NCBI RefSeq assembly: GCF_003217215.1
Contig: NZ_QJTD01000001.1
Span: 744,001-808,000 of the forward strand
Length of the DNA: 64,000 bases
Source of the DNA: Winogradskyella epiphytica
GTDB taxonomy: Bacteria; Bacteroidota; Bacteroidia; Flavobacteriales; Flavobacteriaceae
Direction: 5' to 3'
Both the position numbers and the translations under genes were made by a program. Below the pieces are notes generated by a model. It did no database searches. It saw only the letters and a program-made list of their open reading frames with translations, and was not told where the DNA came from. Positions 36,062 to 44,457 of the stretch are shown here, in pieces; within the stretch, counting starts at the first letter, position 1; every line of letters starts with the position of its first letter.

Positions 36062-36311
36062 CTTCTTTAGACACTTTTACAACTTGCGAAATTACTAAAT
36101 ACATTGAAATAAAAACAGAAAGAAGCGTTACTATACTTTCTAAATAGTCCGTTCCATATTTGGCATCTAACCATTTTCCAAGATAGTTACCTAGAAAAAT
36201 AGTTCCGCCCATTTGAAAACCTACAGCAGCAAATCTTAAATATTTGCTAGGGTTTCTATTTGTTTTCGATTTTTTGGGTTGCTCCGGTTTGTTGGGATTG
36301 ACTTGGCTCAT
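36054..36311 (-). CDS. atpZ: AtpZ/AtpI family protein
   Basis: 85 residues: a polar, Lys/Asn/Pro-rich N-terminus (1-22) and two membrane helices (about 24-44 and 56-78) with GFQMGGTIFLGNYLGKWLD, the AtpZ signature. Members of this family sit beside ATP synthase genes and are linked to assembly or ion supply. The only usable start places its first 56 bases inside the 3' end of the bactofilin gene in another frame, so translation of the two is likely coupled. Confidence 0.88.
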   Translation of the reverse strand: MSQVNPNKPEQPKKSKTNRNPSKYLRFAAVGFQMGGTIFLGNYLGKWLDAKYGTDYLESIVTLLSVFISMYLVISQVVKVSKEDD

Positions 36312-36696
36312 GTGCTAATGCTTTTACAGTGCCTTTCATACTACAGGTAGCATTGAAAGTAGCACCAGGCTCTACAGCCAATTTACTAATATGTACTTCG
36401 CCTTCTATATGAGCCGATGATTTTAATGTTAAGGTCCCAGATAGAATAAGCTTTCCTGCAAATTTACCTTCAAAATCGGCATTTTCACCTTGAAGTGTTC
36501 CTTTAATATATCCCGATTTTCCCACGACTACTTTTCCGGAAGTTTTCACATTGCCTTCTACAGTTCCGTCGATTCTAAAAGGGCCTTGACTTGCAATGTC
36601 TCCTACGATTTTAGTGCCTTGAGCTATTATATTCTGCTGAGTGCTTGATTCCATAGTTGAATGTAGTTTTGATTTTTTCTTATCTGGAGAAAACAT
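36256..36696 (-). CDS. Bactofilin (polymer-forming cytoskeletal protein)
   Basis: 146 residues. A short polar N-terminus precedes a right-handed beta-helix core (about 30-120) with regularly spaced Gly/Val/Ile, for example GPFRIDGTVEGNVKTSGKVVVGKSG. The C-terminal 25 residues are disordered (PSQSQQTGATQ). Bactofilins polymerise without nucleotide under the inner membrane and guide cell shape or local placement of enzymes. It follows sprE after 16 bases and overlaps atpZ by 56 bases. Confidence 0.92.
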   Translation of the reverse strand: MFSPDKKKSKLHSTMESSTQQNIIAQGTKIVGDIASQGPFRIDGTVEGNVKTSGKVVVGKSGYIKGTLQGENADFEGKFAGKLILSGTLTLKSSAHIEGEVHISKLAVEPGATFNATCSMKGTVKALAHEPSQSQQTGATQKIENK

Positions 36697-36712
36697 GATT
36701 CTTGATTTTTTA

Positions 36713-39346
36713 TTACTGTAATTCTAGATACGTATTTAAATTCTTATGTCGTTGAACGATAGCATAGTTTGGAGATGAAATTGCAAAGTAATCCTTTGTG
36801 ATTTTTGGTTTCACGGGACGCCCTCTTTTATCTTTCTCTTCGGACTTTAGCAATTCAACGAATCCATTTGCTCCTTGAATACTCTTAAGCCCATGAACCA
36901 CCACAAAGGTAGTGTTTTCATCATAAACATCTTTTGACGTGGAAAGGTCGAAATATTTCACCTTAGCCACCTCTTCATCTAGAATTTTGATAAATGCATC
37001 TATATCTTCTTCTGAATTGTTATCAAATTGAAAAATAACATTAAAGTTTGATGCATCCTCATCTGAAACAAAGTCCTTTTTAGCCAATACAGGAAGTGCC
37101 GTATCCATAATTTCCTGAGCTTTCTTACCTTCTTCAGAGTTACCATAATTTAGAGCAATATAGCTAATACTCTCTTTATAAGCATTGAAACCATATAGTC
37201 TTCCTTTAGCCGAAGCTTTCAAAATTTCAAACTTAGGTACATAAATATCACCTTCCAATCGGTTTATTTGTACATCTGCTTCAGCAATAACCTTTGCGTA
37301 TTCTTCGTTTGTAAATTGCTTATAAAGTTTGGTATAAATAGCTTCCGGACTATTTTCATCCTTAGCTAATTCAGATTGAGGGTTAAGTAAGATTTCTGCA
37401 TAACGAGAGTCTGGGTAATCATTAATGATTACTGTTTTCATCTCTTCAGCTTTATTGTTTAAACCTAATTCCTTATAAATATGGTATAAGTTATATTTTG
37501 AAGGTAAAATTAATCGGTCTTCAGGATTGTTCTGTAACAGTTTTTCAAACCTCGTTTGAGCCAATTCTAATTCCTTGAATTTTTCCTTATAGATGATTCC
37601 CAATTGATAGTAAGCAAAGTTTCGCTCTTTCGCAATACTATCTATTTCCGTTTGCTCAGTAGGTAATGACGCTAAGTATAGATCTGGATTAAAACGCTCA
37701 TCTAATTCACTCTCAGCGATTAATTCACCACCAATCGCAATGTTTTCTGAACTTCCTCTTTGATTGTTAAGCCTCCAATTATCCTGTAGTTTACGCTCGC
37801 CCCAAAGTTTTAAAAACTCATTTTTACCATAAGCTACTGTGGTTGGATTATAAAAATAAAAGCTACTGCTTCCGCCTTTTGGCGATTGACCCGGAGTTTG
37901 AAGGTTTCTTGAAGAACCCGGTAGTATCATCGCACTACTTTTCGACCTCATCATTTCAGCTTTTCTATCTACACCAGGCGACATGGTCACTTGGCTACTT
38001 TGCTTCTTAGAGGCTTCTTCTTGTCTTTTTCGTTCCTCTTCGGCTTTCAACCTTTGGTCTTCTGCATATTTAGTATAAATGGCTAATTGCTCTTCTTTAG
38101 GCAAACTTACCATTCTTAAAATACTGTCATTTACTTGAGCAATACCTTCGTAAAGAATAACATCATCTAGGTTTTCGCGCTTCTTTTTAATGATTCTATA
38201 TGGTTTACTATTTAAAACCATTGCTGTCATTGTACTATCATAATAGGCACCAGCCGTTTTATATATGTTTCTATCGAAATACATATTTCCTAAAGTCTCA
38301 TAACTCAAAGACCTTAAATACTTGTCTTTCGTAGTTTTTCTTAATGACTTATTATAGTACACCTCCGAAAGACTATCTGAACCTTTGCCACGGTGGTATT
38401 CTGCAATTCGGTAATAAATCTTATCTAAGAATGGCCTGTTTTCTCTATTCTCCTCTAAATCGCTAAGGTATTCTTCAAAAGCAACAAGATCTCCGTTTGA
38501 AGTATCGAAGTTATTTGATTTTTCTAGATGCGCATTGATATAAAATGATCGTGGTATTTTACGATGCATATCTATAATCTTATCAAACTCTATATTAGCA
38601 CTGTCTTTATGACCAAATTCATTATATAATTGACCTTTTATATAACGGTATCGTGCTTTTTCTCTATTAATTTTGGTGTTTTGTGCAGCAACCTCTAAAT
38701 GGACCAAAGCACTATCTTTCGCCTTAATATTTATATACGCCTGAGCTAAAGTTGCTTGAGCATCTGCCAAATCTTGATCCTCGAGTTCTTCTTCTTCGAG
38801 TAAGCGCTTTAATTTATCAATAGCGCCTTGATCGTTATCTAAACGCATGCTCGTTTTTTCACGCCAAATTTTAACCTGATTGATTTTATCACTCGTTGGA
38901 TATTTATTTAAGATATTGTTGAAAGCTGCCATTGCTGGTACAAATCGCTTATCAAAATAACGCGCTTGACCCAACAGAAGATAGGCCTCGTCTATTTGCG
39001 GATTTTTTTCCTTGCCGTTGATATTCATTCCGTGGCGTTGAATAGCTTTAATAGCTTTTTCTTCAGCACGTTCAAAATCAGCATTTTTGGTTTGCCCTGG
39101 TAGAAATGCATCTTCAGTAACCTTCATGCGTTCTACTGGCAAGAGTTCCCAAAAATTTTCAGTGTATTCATTATTAACACCTTCTTTTCCACGTTCTAAG
39201 GCAATATTTCCATTATAAAGCACATTGTATTTTGTGCCCATAGCATGGAAATTTCTATTAATGAATTTATCTTTTTTACGTGAGCAACTTTGGACAAGTA
39301 TCAGCACACAAAAAAGAGATAATATAAGTTTGTAATAGGTCTTCAA
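36713..39346 (-). CDS. sprE: Gliding motility/T9SS lipoprotein SprE (PorW)
   Basis: 877-residue lipoprotein needed for type IX secretion and gliding; in Porphyromonas PorW links outer-membrane and motor parts of the machine. The signal peptide ends at Cys21 in LVQSCSRKKDKF. TPR-like helices run from about residue 100 to the end, interrupted by a Gln/Glu/Ser-rich stretch (about 430-490). No ATG suits the start; the codon is TTG at 39346, placed directly before the signal peptide. It is the first gene of the sprE-bactofilin-atpZ-atp group. Confidence 0.9.
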   Translation of the reverse strand: MKTYYKLILSLFCVLILVQSCSRKKDKFINRNFHAMGTKYNVLYNGNIALERGKEGVNNEYTENFWELLPVERMKVTEDAFLPGQTKNADFERAEEKAIKAIQRHGMNINGKEKNPQIDEAYLLLGQARYFDKRFVPAMAAFNNILNKYPTSDKINQVKIWREKTSMRLDNDQGAIDKLKRLLEEEELEDQDLADAQATLAQAYINIKAKDSALVHLEVAAQNTKINREKARYRYIKGQLYNEFGHKDSANIEFDKIIDMHRKIPRSFYINAHLEKSNNFDTSNGDLVAFEEYLSDLEENRENRPFLDKIYYRIAEYHRGKGSDSLSEVYYNKSLRKTTKDKYLRSLSYETLGNMYFDRNIYKTAGAYYDSTMTAMVLNSKPYRIIKKKRENLDDVILYEGIAQVNDSILRMVSLPKEEQLAIYTKYAEDQRLKAEEERKRQEEASKKQSSQVTMSPGVDRKAEMMRSKSSAMILPGSSRNLQTPGQSPKGGSSSFYFYNPTTVAYGKNEFLKLWGERKLQDNWRLNNQRGSSENIAIGGELIAESELDERFNPDLYLASLPTEQTEIDSIAKERNFAYYQLGIIYKEKFKELELAQTRFEKLLQNNPEDRLILPSKYNLYHIYKELGLNNKAEEMKTVIINDYPDSRYAEILLNPQSELAKDENSPEAIYTKLYKQFTNEEYAKVIAEADVQINRLEGDIYVPKFEILKASAKGRLYGFNAYKESISYIALNYGNSEEGKKAQEIMDTALPVLAKKDFVSDEDASNFNVIFQFDNNSEEDIDAFIKILDEEVAKVKYFDLSTSKDVYDENTTFVVVHGLKSIQGANGFVELLKSEEKDKRGRPVKPKITKDYFAISSPNYAIVQRHKNLNTYLELQ

Positions 39347-39539
39347 CGTTGATTCTATTTGATTTATAGATAACTAAAATCCACAGTTTTTAGTGTGTTA
39401 GGTGGTAAAAATAAGCATCTTTTTCAAATAGGACGTTGATTTCAACAGAATTTAGATTCTTAAAAACTCGTGTTTTATGCTAACGGTATGCGACACATTA
39501 GACTGTAGTATTATGAAAACCACAGCTTAAAATGGACAT

Positions 39540-40262
39540 TTACTCTTCTTCTTGAGCAAGCAAAACACTACTACCAAAATGAGCTTCAAGTTCTTTTAAC
39601 GTTGCCGGATTGGTTTCTAAATCTTTAACCACATTACCTTTTTCTAAAACCACTATGCGCTCACACACCTCTGTGACATGCATTAAATCGTGACTTGACA
39701 CAAGCACTGTAATCCCCTTCTGTTTAGCTAAATCTTTAATAATTTGCTTCAATCTAATCTGAGTTGTAGGGTCCAAGTTAGCGAAAGGCTCATCTAAAAT
39801 AATAACTTCTGGATTTCCAATTAAAGCAGCTACAATTCCGGCTTTCTTCTGATTTCCTTTACTTAAATCTCTAAGGTATTTCCTTCTTCCTATAATTTCA
39901 CCATTGAAAAAGTCTTCAAAATTAGATAGTAAGGCATCTACGTCTGCTTTATTTTGCCCACGCAGTTCTCCAATGAAATAAAAATATTCTTCTGGTGTTA
40001 GATAGCCAATTAAAAAGCTCTCGTCTATAAATGAAGATGTGAATGGCTTCCAATCCTCACTTTCATCAACAACAACGTCATGGTTAGTTATGTTTCCTGT
40101 AGTTGGTTTTATAAGATCTAATAGCAAACTGAAATAGGTCGTTTTTCCAGCACCATTGTTTCCGACCAAGCCAAAACTTTGGCCTTTTGGAATGGCTAAT
40201 TCGTCAATATTTAGAACAGTTGTTCCTTTAAAAGATTTAGTAAGATTTTTAGTATATATCAT
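39540..40262 (-). CDS. ABC transporter ATPase, partner of the DUF5687 permease
   Basis: About 240 residues from the ATG at 40262. A start 13 codons further upstream is possible, but it would run 26 bases into the permease gene. Walker A is GNNGAGKTT, and Walker B is VIILDEPFANLD. The signature reads LSKGNQKK instead of LSGGQ, a change seen in some export-type ATPases. The last 15 residues are Glu-rich. It follows the permease by 13 bases and is the final gene of the PadR-led cluster, so it probably powers export or membrane handling by that permease. Confidence 0.92.
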   Translation of the reverse strand: MIYTKNLTKSFKGTTVLNIDELAIPKGQSFGLVGNNGAGKTTYFSLLLDLIKPTTGNITNHDVVVDESEDWKPFTSSFIDESFLIGYLTPEEYFYFIGELRGQNKADVDALLSNFEDFFNGEIIGRRKYLRDLSKGNQKKAGIVAALIGNPEVIILDEPFANLDPTTQIRLKQIIKDLAKQKGITVLVSSHDLMHVTEVCERIVVLEKGNVVKDLETNPATLKELEAHFGSSVLLAQEEE

Positions 40263-40275
40263 GGTTGTAGTTGAA

Positions 40276-41754
40276 TTAGTTGTCTTGACTGAAAGCGTCA
40301 ATCATTTTATATTTTGAATTGAGAAACTTCTTAACAATCCATTTCATTAGTTTTTTGTGAAATACTATCCCTAAAACACCAAGAATGATTAATAAAGCTA
40401 CCGCAGCTTCGAAACCCACAAGCCAATTGGTAAGACCAAACATAGCCATTGGCAATAGCATAAGCGGTATTCCTATAAGCCATTGGACTGCACCGGTCCC
40501 TTGATAATTGAAGGCAGCCTTTTTATCTAAATCGATTTTTTTTCGGTTATAAGCTCCACCTAAAAGAATCACATGCGTATTAACACCAATATTATAAACC
40601 GCTGCTGCGAAATGTGCAATTAATATTTTATAACCGAAATACACATAGGGAATTCCTAGAATAAATATGACAATCACACTGATGGTCATTAAAATAATTT
40701 TTGAACGTAAATATTGTTCGTATTTAATATTTTGACTCATCAATAACTTATAATATCCACTATCCCAAGCGGGAATAAATTGTCCGAAATTGATCAGAAA
40801 TATTCCTGTTGAAAATATACCGACAAATGCAAACATGAATTCCATTTCTAGGAACTGCTTTTGTGTATAAAAGAACAAGCCATAGAAAATTCCAAACAAC
40901 ATCATCATCGCCATAGATTTGGTGCGCTTGTTTCTCCAAATAAGTTTAAGATCTAATTGCATAAATGGCGAAATATCCCCAAAACGTCTGGTCCATGATA
41001 AGTCTGAAGCATTTACTTCACTCACCTTAGATTGAAGCGAACTATCTAAAAACAGTTTTCCTCTTAAAAGTTTAAAGTTGAAGGCATAACATATTATTAA
41101 AATGAGAACAGGAATTAAAATGAAAATTGAATTGTTTGCTACAGCTATTAATCCGTTTCCAAGTAAGGTGGTTAATGGTAATATTTCAAAATAATTAAGG
41201 CCAATTAACACACTTACAATTACCAAAATCGGTAGAAAGGAAAACTCGGATTCTGCTGAAAATGATTCGATAATAAAATTTAGGAAATTTATAATAAGAA
41301 CTAAAATAATCATTGTAAACATCCAAGTTAATATCATAGGTGATGCATAACCATCACGAATAAGCATGATACTAAATGGGATAATGGCAAATAATGGCAG
41401 GAAATTAAAAAACGACAATGCGGACTTTCCTAAAACATAATTAACAACGGTTGAACGTTTTATAGGAAGTGTTAATAATGGTTTTACACTCATTACTGGC
41501 AGTTTCTGTAAAAAGAAACGCATTAATAAGTCGCCAATAACCCAATAAAAGATGTACTTATTAGCTAGAACAAAAGGATCTTGGTCTGGAAAACCTTCTT
41601 TTAGAAGAAACAGTAATCCGAACCCTAATGCTGCAAATGAGACCATAAAATACAGCGCAAAGAATACCATTAAGATATTAATGGCCATATTTTTTTGCCA
41701 ATAAGACGAACGGAAATACTGTTTCCACTGGAGGTTAAGAAAGTGTTTTATCAT
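40276..41754 (-). CDS. DUF5687 family ABC-type permease
   Basis: 492 residues with about 12 predicted membrane helices in two blocks (about 25-235 and 285-470), separated by a charged cytoplasmic loop around residues 240-275. The N-terminus HFLNLQWKQYFRSSYWQKN is typical of DUF5687. Members lie beside ABC ATPase genes, as here, and are thought to be their permease halves. The substrate is unknown. It follows the third MKLT-type membrane protein by 48 bases on the same strand. Confidence 0.88.
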   Translation of the reverse strand: MIKHFLNLQWKQYFRSSYWQKNMAINILMVFFALYFMVSFAALGFGLLFLLKEGFPDQDPFVLANKYIFYWVIGDLLMRFFLQKLPVMSVKPLLTLPIKRSTVVNYVLGKSALSFFNFLPLFAIIPFSIMLIRDGYASPMILTWMFTMIILVLIINFLNFIIESFSAESEFSFLPILVIVSVLIGLNYFEILPLTTLLGNGLIAVANNSIFILIPVLILIICYAFNFKLLRGKLFLDSSLQSKVSEVNASDLSWTRRFGDISPFMQLDLKLIWRNKRTKSMAMMMLFGIFYGLFFYTQKQFLEMEFMFAFVGIFSTGIFLINFGQFIPAWDSGYYKLLMSQNIKYEQYLRSKIILMTISVIVIFILGIPYVYFGYKILIAHFAAAVYNIGVNTHVILLGGAYNRKKIDLDKKAAFNYQGTGAVQWLIGIPLMLLPMAMFGLTNWLVGFEAAVALLIILGVLGIVFHKKLMKWIVKKFLNSKYKMIDAFSQDN

Positions 41755-41802
41755 AGTTTGTAGGTTGGATGTTGCTTATAAGTATGATAAAACAGAAATT
41801 TG

Positions 41803-42492
41803 TTACATACTAAATTCCGGATAAGTGTCGTTGAGCAATTCTTCCGCTTTATTAGGAATAACTTCAAAGCTTATATAATTTACCAACACTAAAGCTGTAA
41901 AAAGTAAAGAAAATCCAATAAGTAGGTAAGTATTACTTAATAACTCGTCTGTAATCCTATAAACATTAAACACTTGGGATAAAAAAATAAACATAGTACC
42001 TCCTACTTGTTTAAATATCATTTCTTCGAGCATCCATTTTTTATTCGAGATTTCTTTTCGTCTTCTAAATTGCCTATTCAATTGAATACTCTTATAAACG
42101 CACCACACCATAATCATTCCATAAAATAGTAATGCAAAAACGGCCGGGTAACTGGTCGAAAATGTGAAATAAAACACTAAGAATAAGGCTATTGTTGTAA
42201 GTAGTTGCGGTAGCTCAAACCACTTTTTTAATTCAGTCCAAAAATAGCGCATATATCGTTTATTCATGGCTTTCGCTTTTTGGTCAATGGCATCCATAAA
42301 ACCAAAAATTCCGAATTTTTTGAAGGCTTTGTTTTTAGCGTCTTCAAAACTCAACTTCGGTTGAACTTCCCACATCGCTTCAATATCATTAGCTAAGTGG
42401 TCTACGAGTTCAGTTTGTAGATCGTAGTGCTCTACAAAATGTTGCCTGGTAAAGGCGTAGAGTTCTTGAATTTGGGATTCGGTTAGTTTCAT
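41803..42492 (-). CDS. HAAS-like membrane protein, third of three paralogues
   Basis: 229 residues. The first 38 residues align without gaps with the next two genes: MKLT, IQ at 8-9, Val20, Asp24, Glu28, Asp31-His32 and Glu38 are shared. The helix-rich N-terminal domain (1-75) includes SFEDAKNKAFKKFG. It resembles the HAAS/DUF1700-type signalling domain often found beside PadR regulators in Firmicutes (resemblance judged by eye). Four membrane helices fill about residues 95-220. It starts 8 bases after the middle paralogue. It could sense the membrane and modulate the regulator or transporter; this is inference. Confidence 0.78.
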   Translation of the reverse strand: MKLTESQIQELYAFTRQHFVEHYDLQTELVDHLANDIEAMWEVQPKLSFEDAKNKAFKKFGIFGFMDAIDQKAKAMNKRYMRYFWTELKKWFELPQLLTTIALFLVFYFTFSTSYPAVFALLFYGMIMVWCVYKSIQLNRQFRRRKEISNKKWMLEEMIFKQVGGTMFIFLSQVFNVYRITDELLSNTYLLIGFSLLFTALVLVNYISFEVIPNKAEELLNDTYPEFSM

Positions 42493-42500
42493 GTGTTTAT

Positions 42501-43223
42501 TTATAAAAACTTAAGGTTAAAAGTTTCCTTACTCTCTTTATATACGTTCTGATACACGTCAATATTGACTCTAATCACAGGATAAAATAAGCACGTTACA
42601 ATAACAAAGAAACCATGAGGCATATTTGCAACATTCCCATAACTATCCTTTAAGATATAAAACGAGAGATTATATAACGACCATACTGCCATCGCAGAAC
42701 TTGTAGCCATTGCAAAATTTAATGATTTTCGAGTAGACTTATCTTTTATAGAATAATACGCAGAATATATTGTAGGTAGAATTAACACTAATAAACCGAT
42801 GAGAAAACATGCTTTAGGCTTAAATTGATAAATGGAAATAAATGACAAAATAACAGCAAAATACTCTAACCAGAACTTAAAGGTGGAAAACTTAGCTTTA
42901 AGATGGTTCCATGTCATTTTTCGGTATTTCCTACCCAATTCTTTCTGTTTATTTCTCGTGAACTTCTTAAATCCAATATTACTTTGAAATAGTCCGCTTT
43001 CAAATATTTTGCTATTAGGGACTCCAAATTCTATAAACTGATTACCAAAACCTTTATGTACTTGGAGCAGCGCCTCATTAAAAGAAATACCTATATTGCT
43101 CATTTTATCTTCAACCGCAGAAACAATATGATCTAACAATTCTAAACGCACATCCCAATACTTCACCTCGTTTTTAATGAGGTAGTTATCTATGAATTGT
43201 ATTTCTTCTTTGGTTAGTTTCAT
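42501..43223 (-). CDS. HAAS-like membrane protein, second of three paralogues
   Basis: 240 residues. The N-terminus MKLTKEEIQFIDNYL differs from the first paralogue in one of 15 positions. It is followed by the shared Val20, Asp24, Arg26, Glu28, Asp31-His32 and Glu38, then LQVHKGFGNQFIEFG. Four membrane helices follow (about 113-130, 136-158, 168-190, 205-225). It sits 55 bases after the first paralogue, and that gap holds a decayed palindrome. The fold matches the other two; function unknown. Confidence 0.8.
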   Translation of the reverse strand: MKLTKEEIQFIDNYLIKNEVKYWDVRLELLDHIVSAVEDKMSNIGISFNEALLQVHKGFGNQFIEFGVPNSKIFESGLFQSNIGFKKFTRNKQKELGRKYRKMTWNHLKAKFSTFKFWLEYFAVILSFISIYQFKPKACFLIGLLVLILPTIYSAYYSIKDKSTRKSLNFAMATSSAMAVWSLYNLSFYILKDSYGNVANMPHGFFVIVTCLFYPVIRVNIDVYQNVYKESKETFNLKFL

Positions 43224-43238
43224 TGTTAATTTACTTTT

Positions 43239-43270
43239 AGACCTGCAAGGTTTAAAAATCTGCTAGGTCT
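43239..43270. repeat. Decayed palindrome between two paralogues
   Basis: The outer six bases AGACCT and AGGTCT pair exactly, while the inner part (GCAAGGTTT against AAATCTGCT) is imperfect. It is 17 bases downstream of the first paralogue's stop on the minus strand. Confidence 0.45.
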
Positions 43271-43278
43271 CCTTCCAT

Positions 43279-43926
43279 TTAGGCAATATTTTTAAATCGG
43301 GTTTCGTAACTCATAAATAATTTTACACTTATAATTACCAGCACCAACATTAAGGTAAGCGCTAAACTCGCTCCGCCAATTGTCCAAAATAAATCGCTTG
43401 TTTCATTTAACTCTCTTGTTCTAATTAAAAAAATATTAGGTAATTGGTAAAAGGCTAAAAAAGGAAAGGCTAATCGCTCAACCACAGAGAACCTTTTATT
43501 GTCTTTTACTCCTTGATAAAACACATAGGTTAATATAAATCCTGTTAAACCAATCAATGGAACAATTGACAAACAGGCCCTAAACGTCTCTAAATTCGAG
43601 TTTTGATATAAAACATAATAGCCAATGCACGACGCTAAAAACAATAAAGGTGTTATTGGCTTTTTAAGTTCCTTTAAAAATGTTTGTCCTATTTTTTTAT
43701 CTGCAGATTTTAAAAATTGTCTATTTTCTTTTAAAAGTTGCGCTTTATTTTCAACCATATAATCCTTAAATACATAATAAAATCCGCGCGTATCTCCGGA
43801 TTTCATTCTAGATTCAATATCCGAAGCCACATGATCTACCATTTCCATTCGGATGTCTGCGTAAATGACATCAGAATTATCTAAGTAGTTATCTATAAAC
43901 TGTATGTCTTCTTTGGTTAGTTTCAT
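43279..43926 (-). CDS. HAAS-like membrane protein, first of three paralogues
   Basis: 215 residues with the shared N-terminal domain MKLTKEDIQFIDNYL, then Asp24, Arg26, Glu28, Asp31-His32, Asp36 and Glu38. Four membrane helices follow (about 90-108, 115-138, 150-165, 178-205). It is the gene next to padR, which begins 74 bases upstream. Its cytoplasmic domain is slightly shorter than in the other two. The three copies look like an in-place triplication that has diverged far. Confidence 0.8.
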   Translation of the reverse strand: MKLTKEDIQFIDNYLDNSDVIYADIRMEMVDHVASDIESRMKSGDTRGFYYVFKDYMVENKAQLLKENRQFLKSADKKIGQTFLKELKKPITPLLFLASCIGYYVLYQNSNLETFRACLSIVPLIGLTGFILTYVFYQGVKDNKRFSVVERLAFPFLAFYQLPNIFLIRTRELNETSDLFWTIGGASLALTLMLVLVIISVKLFMSYETRFKNIA

Positions 43927-43940
43927 TTTAATTTTTAATA

Positions 43941-43993
43941 CCTACAAGGTTTTTAACTTCGACCTCGCTCAGCCACCAAATACCATTGTAGGA
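43941..43993. repeat. Decayed palindromic element between padR and the first paralogue
   Basis: Outer arms CCTACAA (43941-43947) and TTGTAGG are exactly complementary. The inside includes TTCGACCTCGCTCAGCCACC, which on the minus strand reads GGTGGCTGAGCGAGGTCGAA and contains the TGAGCG core of the other dispersed repeats. Confidence 0.45.
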
Positions 43994-44000
43994 TAAAGAT

Positions 44001-44333
44001 TTATGCCAATTTCGGATTCACTAAAGCCTGCATCGTTTTAATATACTCGGCTAATTCTTCAAGCTTATTAACGGTTTCTTTAGTGCCGCTTTCGGTGAGC
44101 TTATAATATTTACGCAATCGGTTATCTACTTTTGCGACCTCAACATCTAACAAACCTTCAGCCTCCAATTTGTGTAACGCAGGATATAATGCGCCTTCCG
44201 TGATTTTAAGTTCACCTTTAGTTAATTCCTTTACCCTTTGAGTAATTTCGTAACCATACATTTTATCGTTCTCATTTAATAACTTTAAAATGATAGTGGT
44301 TAAACTCCCTTTATATAATTTTGAATTGCTCAT
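44001..44333 (-). CDS. PadR family transcriptional regulator
   Basis: 110-residue PadR-type winged-helix protein without a long C-terminal domain (the short PadR-s2 type). The DNA-binding part covers residues 8-85, with GSLTTIILKLL, YGYEITQRV, ITEGALYPALHKLEAEGLL and the wing RLRKYYKLTESG. The C-terminal helix probably dimerises. It is the first gene of a leftward cluster with three membrane paralogues and an ABC pair. A perfect 23-base palindrome touches its -7 promoter element, which suggests it represses itself. Confidence 0.92.
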   Translation of the reverse strand: MSNSKLYKGSLTTIILKLLNENDKMYGYEITQRVKELTKGELKITEGALYPALHKLEAEGLLDVEVAKVDNRLRKYYKLTESGTKETVNKLEELAEYIKTMQALVNPKLA

Positions 44334-44340
44334 TGTATTA

Positions 44341-44348
44341 CAAATATA
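44341..44348 (-). promoter_or_regulatory. -7 element of the padR promoter
   Basis: TATATTTG on the minus strand fits TAnnTTTG. It is 8 bases before the padR start and overlaps the palindrome by two bases. Confidence 0.5.
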
Positions 44349-44369
44349 TACATAATTTCCTTATGTATA
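44347..44369. promoter_or_regulatory. Candidate PadR operator palindrome
   Basis: TATACATAA and TTATGTATA are exact complements with TTTCC between. The site lies between the expected -33 and -7 of padR, so a bound dimer would block the promoter. Confidence 0.6.
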
Positions 44370-44413
44370 AGAATCTTAGGTATCAAAAAAGAACGACTAT
44401 TTTAAAAAACTGC

Positions 44414-44441
44414 TTTGTATCTAATACATTTGCTATTTTTG
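44414..44441 (+). promoter_or_regulatory. Promoter of the FNR-type reductase gene
   Basis: TTTG (44414-44417), 16 bases, then TATTTTTG (44434-44441), ending 16 bases before the start at 44458. Confidence 0.5.
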
Positions 44442-44457
44442 CACAAAATACTATTCT

